Assembly (NCBI GenBank): GCA_017591395.1
Contig: WEDG01002547.1
Coordinates: 121,459-185,458, forward strand
Direction: 5' to 3'
Source of the DNA: Schistocephalus solidus
Lineage: Eukaryota > Platyhelminthes > Cestoda > Diphyllobothriidea > Diphyllobothriidae
Length of the DNA: 64,000 nucleotides
Made by a program: the position numbers and the translations under genes. Numbering within the stretch: position 1 is the first letter of the stretch; every line of letters starts with the position of its first letter. This document shows, piece after piece, positions 58,020-64,000 of the stretch. The notes beneath the pieces were generated by a model. That model ran no database searches. It saw only the letters and a list, made by a program, of their open reading frames with translations, and was not told where the DNA came from.

Positions 58020-58585
58020 ATACGAACTTGCTCAGGAGAATTTACGGCTGTTCGGATTTGGTCTCTCTTGTCATTTGTGTATGAACTGGTTGACAAAGTT
58101 GTACGGGTAGCCATTCCCTCTCATTTCCCGTCGAAGATATTGTAACTCAGCAACCTTATGTTACGTTTCACTGCAATGCGTCTCGACGCGCCGATACACC
58201 CTCCTTACGCAACTGGGTTTGTGACTGAGCGAGTGGTTGCTGTTGAAGTTCAGTACTTGCATCGTATTTGTTATTTTCCTAGGCACTTTGATTTTTAGAC
58301 CACAAAGGGGTCATCCAGAAAGCCGGCTGGTTTTTTTTCTACCTCCGTTGTCAATTGAATGTCCGGGAAGACCACCTTGCAATTTCATTTTTCTCACCCT
58401 CCATCGCCCCCATCTACCGTAATTTTTTGCCTATTTACCCACATCTTTTAATTATTTTCAATAGCAAGATATATATACAGCAAATTTATCGAAAACAAAT
58501 GCGTGCACACCAAAGTTGTCTTTTGATTTCTGGTCAGTATGACTTTTTTGCAACTCGAAAGCAATCCCAAAATCTTGCCACCTAA

Positions 58586-59060
58586 TGTGTGCTAAGGAAT
58601 AAACATCAAAATTATGGAGGCCAAATTTCAGGTCAGGTTGATCAAGAAATATTTCGAAAGAAGCGAATACTGGTTCTCGTATTAGAGAGCAATGCGGCAG
58701 AGCCGTACGATTATGATCTGTCGGATCTTGAGGAGATATGTCAAAAATTAACTGGCAAGCACCCACGAAAAGTTGAAAAAACGAGGTCCAGTAGCCGTAC
58801 TCAACCACCTGAACGACGATGAGAGACAGGAATTGGAGCACTACTTACAGTGTATCGCGGAAAAAAACATGGAGAAGGCCGAACACAATCGAAGATTCCC
58901 GAAGACCCAAGTCGGGTCTCTCTATATAGCATCGGTCACAGTCTTATTGTTTGGTCCTTATGTCTTCCGACCCCATCAGAAACCCAGTCCGTTTGACCTA
59001 GAAGCACAGTTTATGAATGACATGAATCGAAACTGCAACCTCACCCGGTTTCTGCAGTGA
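58586..59060 (+). pseudogene. Unrecognised broken reading frame (possible terminal exon or retrocopy)
   Basis: Two overlapping frames form what looks like one protein of about 150 residues. The first has QVDQEIFRKKRILVLVL, YDYDLSDLEEICQKLTGKHP and RK. The second has RGPVAVLNHLNDDERQELEH, YLQCIAEKNMEKAEHNRRF and a stop after NLTRFLQ. They join if one base is gained or lost at the A run near 58,776-58,781. The composition (charged helices, then a hydrophobic stretch SLYIASVTVLLFGPYVF) looks more gene-like than nearby chance frames. A possible acceptor, CCAAATTTCAG, lies at about 58,632. I do not recognise the family. Confidence 0.35.
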
Positions 59061-59944
59061 GCGGACAACCTCTTCAGTCCATTAGTTACCTGTGCTCAGC
59101 TCTGCAAAATTTTCCATGTTACAATTTAAAAGTCAGTTGGCAAACACGTGTTTTCAATAATTAATCATCAGGTCGTTACTTTTACATGGGAAAGGGAGTC
59201 GTGAGCTATGTACAGCGTTTATATGTACCTGGGAAGTCTGGGGGTGTTCGTAGTTAGTCATACTCATCGTACCCACGCCACCTGCATGATGGAGTCGACG
59301 TTTTGAGGAGTAGGGAGGGATACGATGTGAGAGGTGTCTGTACGTGGACTGCGTGTGTCTGTTATCAGGGAATGGGGGAGGCGTGCCAGTACATGTGCAT
59401 GTATCAATATATTCTGACAACAAGGCGCTGACTTCGCTAACCGAATCGCCACTGCCTCGGCTGTTGTGAGCACCCGTTTGTATAGACCTTTAGAATAGTG
59501 CGCTGGGAGATAATTTGGAAGACTTCATTAAAATCAACTTGCTGGTTCGTATCGAATAAATGTGCGAGAAATTCACTCAATATTGATCGATTGTCTCCTT
59601 TACCTAGCCAGCCAGGTATGTGTTCGTAAGCTCTATTTTCCGGACGCCTTGTTGTTCAGCCAATGTATCCCGTTCCACAGGAGCAGGTTAATGAATAAAT
59701 CGATGTGGCCTGCAACGGCAGTCGGTATTTCCCCCCTCCCTCAACCATACGAGGGGGCAGTTTACGAAGAACAGTGGCCATAAATGTTGACGCCTGCTGA
59801 CGAAGTCACACCTGACGAAATTAAAACATGTCTGGCAAAACAAAGATATCATAATAACGAGGCCAGATATGCGAACTGACGTTCAGAAGAATAATAATAA
59901 GAAGAAGAAGAATAATAATAATAATTGATTACTAGAGCATGGTG
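59061..59944. other. Unassigned stretch with (AAT/AAG)n tract
   Basis: I see nothing except the AAT/AAG triplet tract at 59,887-59,925, which abuts the next PLE end. Confidence 0.6.
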
Positions 59945-60370
59945 TTTATTGGCCAGACGTTTCGGATTCTCTCTCGAACTCGTCATCAAACACAATTGCA
60001 GAAAATGGTGCTTGGGGCACAAGATACACAGTATTTATAGAGAGTAGTTTCCAGTCTATCACATGTCTTCTATCGTTGGCAGTAAGAGTGTTCATCGCTG
60101 GGGATCGTATTGGATGTGAGGATTTCTGTTTAGTCCACATCCGAGTCGTTAATAGCCGTGATTTCATTATCGTTTTCAATTATTGTTATGACGAGGAGTC
60201 GGTGATTGCACTTGTCGCCATGCCTGCCAGCTACCCGCATCCTCCCCGTGTGGCTATCAATTTTTCCCAGGCAAAATCGCAACACATAATATGGAACCGC
60301 GAGATCACTGCGCTTATTAATCGACTTCGGGCCAGAACCCCGACCCAAGCACTTCATGGTTCACGTGGTT
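59945..60370 (-). mobile_element. PLE remnant 7 (tail, inverted partner of remnant 8)
   Basis: The tail aligns with that of remnant 6: shared TTGGGGCACAAG, CCAGCGATGAAC (as its complement) and GAGATCACTGCGCTTAT-type blocks, reaching to the C-terminal edge of the endonuclease. The hammerhead-like motif is at 59,956-59,989. Confidence 0.7.
59956..59989 (-). ncRNA. Hammerhead-like motif, PLE tail 7
   Basis: Minus-strand order is TTGATGACGAG, a spacer and AATCCGAAACGTC, 34 nt. The first core base is T instead of C. Confidence 0.45.
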
Positions 60371-60429
60371 GTCAGTTCTTGCCCCACCGAACTCAGAGCC
60401 GTACGCACCGAACGTGAATAGCGCCTCGG

Positions 60430-60830
60430 ATACCGTTAGCTTCTGCCGTTTACCGAATCTGGGGCAGTTTTGGACAAAGCAACTTCGTCAGAGAAACTGG
60501 GAGACTACTCCGCACGTGAAGGATCAAGCATGCGACAGCAGTGAGGAGGAAGGACACTAACTCTCAGTCACGGGACACGGCCACACCTTTAGGTTTGGTG
60601 AGGTCGACATTTTCGCAAGATCTGAAAACCACGGGAACCGTGAAGTGCTTGGGCCACTACCACCCCATGCATTGTACACGAGGACAGAAGGCCTGTGATG
60701 TCCTGGCAAACACGTCCTGTAAATACTGCGCACCTTGTGACCCTGTTAACATTTTCTGAGTCTCTCTCCGATGATGGGTTCGAGAGAGGGTCCGAGACGT
60801 CAGGCCAATAAACACCATGTTCCAGTAACC
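60430..60830 (+). mobile_element. PLE remnant 8 (plus strand)
   Basis: RKDTNSQSRDTATPLG on the plus strand resembles RRDTDSQVAAHVTRIG of the endonuclease in remnant 6. The tail follows, with CTTGGGCCACTACCACCCC and a hammerhead-like motif at 60,768-60,801, ending AATAAACACCATGTTCCAGT, the same terminal sequence as in remnants 6 and 7. Confidence 0.65.
60768..60801 (+). ncRNA. Hammerhead-like motif, PLE tail 8
   Basis: CCGATGATGGG, a CGAGAGAG loop, GGTCC, then GAGACGTC, 34 nt. Helix II still pairs (GGGTT with GGTCC only in part). Core bases U4 and the GAAA box are changed. Confidence 0.4.
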
Positions 60831-60835
60831 ACTTC

Positions 60836-61639
60836 TCCTCCTGCTAACCTTTCCTGGAACTCACTTGTTTGATTCTATCAGGAAACGCCTTTGTTTTAAT
60901 AGATAGAAAAAACTTCATTTTGAAATTCCAGTGCATTCGTTCAGACAAAAAAGCTCAGAAAGACAGTAAAGAAGAAAGATAGTACAGGTGAGGTTGAAAC
61001 ACAACTTACTGACAGCTTTGAAAACGGAAAGAAAGCGGCTTCAACATCTTGGCATGTCTACGGTCTCCAGTTTTGTATGACCTATTCCAGATTGGCAATT
61101 GCTAATATTCTGAAAGTCTTTGGAAATATGCTTTCAGCAAAATGTATAGAGTCACTCTTGATAGCATACAACGCGGACAATTTGTTTTAGCAACTCTTGA
61201 GCCATGAGTTGCCGCGTTCTAGGAGTTCGTAGTCAGAACACAGATTCCATTTTTTAAGGCTTTCACATCTGCAAATTTGAAAAAAGTACTTTCTGTGTCA
61301 GCGGATGTGGCTAGGTTGCCGGGGCGAAGTAGGTTACATATATATCTCAGTCCCTGAGATAGCATGCGATCTCTATGTCCCCGGGGACACGCCTATTCTT
61401 CTCATTTATCAGCGAGACATATATATCTATCATATCATATATATATATATATATATATATGGCTATAAGGCGTCTGGTCAAGGGGCCGAAGACACACTGC
61501 CAAGACCAGAAATGACTGAATCGTCTACTCGGTGAGCGAAGAAAGTATGTCGGAAATTTTAGAAAATAACTTAGGACGAGCACGGCTGAACATGCAGCAA
61601 CAGAGGGGAGGAAGTTAGCCAATTCCCGAGGTCATGCCC
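60836..61639. other. Unassigned stretch with (AT)n tract
   Basis: This AT-rich sequence has an AT microsatellite at 61,437-61,460 and no recognisable gene. Confidence 0.6.
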
Positions 61640-62170
61640 ATTCGACAGGACACGGCACACGTTGAAATTTGCTGAAGCCGAAATTATCGTAAGAGGTGAG
61701 AGTTGCATGAGGCTTGAACTGTACGAGTCAGGATTTTCCAGGTATCAGTTAATGCCAAAGCATAATGAACGCACCGCTCCATATTCAGTGCTGAGAGTGT
61801 GCGTAGGCAAATTATCTAACCACGCGGAGAGTGCGCGCATTAACACTGTTCCTGGCTTCAGTGTTGCCAGTCAACTAGCCAGAGAGCCCACATGAATCAA
61901 TAAATTCCAGACGTTAGCGACTTGGCTGCGAGCACCATGTACAACCAATTACGATGAATGATGAAGTAAATAATTTGTGAGAGACACGCAGGCTCTTATC
62001 AACTGCATACTACAATGCATGGCCATTGAGATACGGTATTGTAGCATGTGTAACGATCCACGACGCATTTGGGAACATAACATCTACATCCTTTAAATAC
62101 TGCAGCAACTGTTCGACTCACTTATTTTATCTGATTTTTTCCATGATTTCGGCTTCGCGTGAAAAACCTA
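61640..62170 (+). mobile_element. PLE remnant 9 (plus strand)
   Basis: The frame at 61,662-61,895 reads KFAEAEIIVRGESCMRLEL then YESGFSRYQ, matching KFDEAEILAV and ELLESGFSGPQ at the end of the endonuclease of remnant 6. The tail 62,040-62,170 aligns with that of remnant 2 (ATCCACGACGCATTTGGGA). The terminal motif is decayed. Confidence 0.65.
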
Positions 62171-62889
62171 AAAGCGAGGTTGAAAACATTAGTTTTACAG
62201 CAATCGTGTCTCCGTCTTGGAGACGTGTTTCGGCAAAAAAATAACAGAACCCAGACATGGATTCCCTGAAAAGTAAAGAAGTATTAAATGGACAAGAAAG
62301 CCGAGTTTTTTGTTAGCCGATTGAATTATCATGAATGATTAAGTAAACAGAATGGACTGGATACAATCTCGCAGCATTCGCTGCTTCAGGAAACCTCCCA
62401 AAGTCGCATATACAAAAGAAGATCTCCTGAGAGATTACCCACGTTGTCCACAGGATAACTCTGGCTCATGTGCAGTAGGAACACTTGTATGTGATTGCAA
62501 CTAAATCAAAGTTTTTAACTCCAAATCTTTGTTTTGCAGTCAAAACTGAGACCTAAATTACATTCACCCTAAAAGGCAAGGCAAGATTTTCATTCTCACA
62601 TTACAACTGACCACAAACTAAGAATCAGACAGTAAATTGGGCCCATATATCAGTGCTGTACTGGCCTGAGAAAAAGTGGATTCGATTACATTTTAGGAGG
62701 TTCAACCGATCGTGATATTCAGCGAAACTAGCTACTAGCAACATCTTGACACAAACCCTCTTCGATGTAGTTCATACTTGTCACGAATTTCGCATCGTTT
62801 TGCACTAAAAGGGAATACCTACGCCGCCATGAAACTCAATCAGCGTCTTTGCACTAAAACGGAGTAAGCTAAATATTCCCACTCGTGGA
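62171..62889. other. Unassigned stretch
   Basis: No gene, RNA or repeat is recognised. Confidence 0.6.
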
Positions 62890-63000
62890 AGAGTAAGACA
62901 CGAGGAAAGGAAACATTCCGTGGTACCTCTTGCAAGAAATTAGACGTTGATTAGGGTTGGGGTAATGTTTGGTATAGGGGTTAAATTAAAGGATAGAATT
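62890..63000. mobile_element. MITE-like element, copy 5 (fragment)
   Basis: AAGACACGAGGAAAGGAAAC followed by a TTAGGGTTGGGG-type interior resembles the left part of the element at 1,263. It abuts the RTE-like 5' region. Confidence 0.4.
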
Positions 63001-64000
63001 TGGGGCCAAGAGGCCAGTTTTCGCATTCCAGGTGTGCGTGTGGGTTTGTCCGTGGCTTGGAAGGTTGCTAACTGACGGGATAACTCGGACCGCGTGGTCA
63101 GCCCAATGGGGGTTTTGTGTGGAGTGGCTGACTGGCGGACTGAGAGACAGACTGCAATGGCTCCTTCTTAATGTGACCTTTATCGCACTCCCACTCCGTT
63201 GTATCCTAGTCAGGTGTGGTGGTACACCAGGGGCGGCTCCGACCGCGCCAGCCACCTGCGACCCTCTCCCATCTCCGGTCTTCTTGACTCGGTTTTGACA
63301 CCGGGCTCAGGTGGGGCAGGAGGAGAGAGTGCGGTAGCTGCAGCACAAGGCTACTATCACTTAAAAGTAATTCACGCGCAATTCACCTTCCCTGCACCAT
63401 CCTTCCTTGGAGCATCTGGTGGACATCGTCGAAATCGACGGTTGAACTATCAGTGTGGAGCGGCCGGTCAAGGGCAGAGTGACGCGACGTGGCTGTTGCT
63501 TTTGCCATCCGGAACGACATCGTTGGACGTCTGCCCTGTCTGCTGCAGGGTATCAATGATCGCCTGATGAGCCTCCGCCTGCCGCTTTGGAGAGACAAGT
63601 TCGCCACCATCATCAGCACCTACGCTCACTCCATGACGAGCTCTGATGCGGCGAAGGACAAATTCTGCGAGGACCTGCACGCCCTGCTGGTGACTGTGCT
63701 GAAGGTGAACAAGTTAATTGTCCTTGGTGACTTCAACGCCCGCGTCGGGACAGACCACGCTGCCTGTCAGGGAGTGCTGGGTCCCCACTGTCTCCGTAGC
63801 TGTAACGATAACGGCCTCCTTCGTCTGCAAACGTGTGCGGAAAACCGTCTCCTGCTGACCAACACCTTCTTCAGACTTCCGACGCGGGAGAAGGCCATGA
63901 GGATGCACCCGTCGGTCGTGGCGCTGGCAGCTGCTGGACTATGTTCTCGTCCGGAGGCGACATCGACAGGACGTGCTGGTGACAAAGGCAATCCCCGTCA
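63001..64000 (+). mobile_element. RTE-like LINE, 5' region and endonuclease start (cut by window end)
   Basis: Bases 63,040-63,450 match 620-1,020 and the 3' half of the monomers at 55.2-56.7 kb. They lead, after ACGGTTGAACTATC, directly into an endonuclease frame. The element therefore shows the order monomer-type 5' region then ORF. The reverse transcriptase would lie beyond the window. Confidence 0.75.
63489..64000 (+). pseudogene. RTE-like endonuclease, frameshifted
   Basis: From 63,489 the frame reads [32 protein letters not shown], then the GDFN motif in [17 protein letters not shown], and [16 protein letters not shown]. The frame then leaves register near 63,905-63,930; the expected continuation, [20 protein letters not shown], is in another frame. 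This endonuclease type is the one often mis-named craniofacial development protein 2-like in annotated worm genomes. The copy is broken and incomplete at the right edge. Confidence 0.8.

Larger units (their letters stand above)
57262..58300 (-). mobile_element. PLE remnant 6 with endonuclease and tail
   Basis: Reading leftward on the minus strand: KITNTMQVLNFNSNHSLSHK (end of RT), RRVYRRVETHCSE, a stop, then the endonuclease frame 58,019-57,612, an untranslated tail and the 34-nt hammerhead-like motif at 57,275-57,308. The RT core is absent (5' truncation). It is closely related to remnants 7 to 9. Confidence 0.8.

Noticed and set aside
1..64000. CRISPR arrays, operons, bacterial promoters
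   Set aside because: None seen, and the intron-containing gene and retroelements show that this is eukaryotic DNA.

Overview
The window looks like a metazoan nuclear genome, most likely a flatworm and perhaps a diphyllobothriidean tapeworm (inference). The case rests on one gene with many long introns buried in decayed retroelements: GIY-YIG-bearing Penelope-like elements (PLEs), a CR1-like LINE, an RTE-like LINE and tRNA-derived SINEs. No bacterial-style operon is present, and most open frames are chance frames or repeat debris.

The only host gene I can name is the 3' two thirds of a laminin gamma chain gene on the + strand, 6,490-39,588. Twelve GT-AG exons join in phase to give about 869 codons: the end of one LE (laminin EGF-like) module, four further LE modules, a coiled coil of about 569 residues, the C-terminal cysteine and a stop. 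The start of the gene (LN, LEa, L4 and early LEb domains) lies left of the window. Exon 10 has a one-base frameshift in a G run. The protein ends with an unusual 47-residue tail after the last cysteine, carrying an RRKRR motif. The nidogen-binding loop is altered at key positions.

Layout: 1-1,040 fragments of the 5' region of an RTE-like LINE; 1,263-1,532 an inverted-repeat (MITE-like) element; 1,689-1,764 a tRNA-like SINE head; about 2,280-5,405 a broken CR1-like LINE; 6,490-39,588 the laminin gene, whose introns hold PLE tails, SINEs (including a tandem pair next to exon 3 and a fold-back pair) and a second complete MITE-like element; 39.6-55.2 kb mostly unannotatable sequence with a decayed LINE on the minus strand at 42.7-44.4 kb; 55,221-56,709 a four-unit tandem array of about 380-bp monomers identical in type to the RTE-like 5' region; 57.2-58.3 kb a minus-strand PLE; 58.6-59.06 kb an unrecognised broken reading frame; 59.9-62.2 kb three more PLE pieces, two of them inverted to each other; 63.0-64.0 kb an RTE-like 5' region running into an endonuclease frame cut by the window edge.

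The most interesting threads are the laminin C-terminal extension and nidogen-site changes, a constant 34-nt hammerhead-like motif at seven PLE 3' tails, a covarying hammerhead-like fold in the SINE body, and the tandem 5' monomers of the RTE-like element. All calls are by eye; no database search was run.
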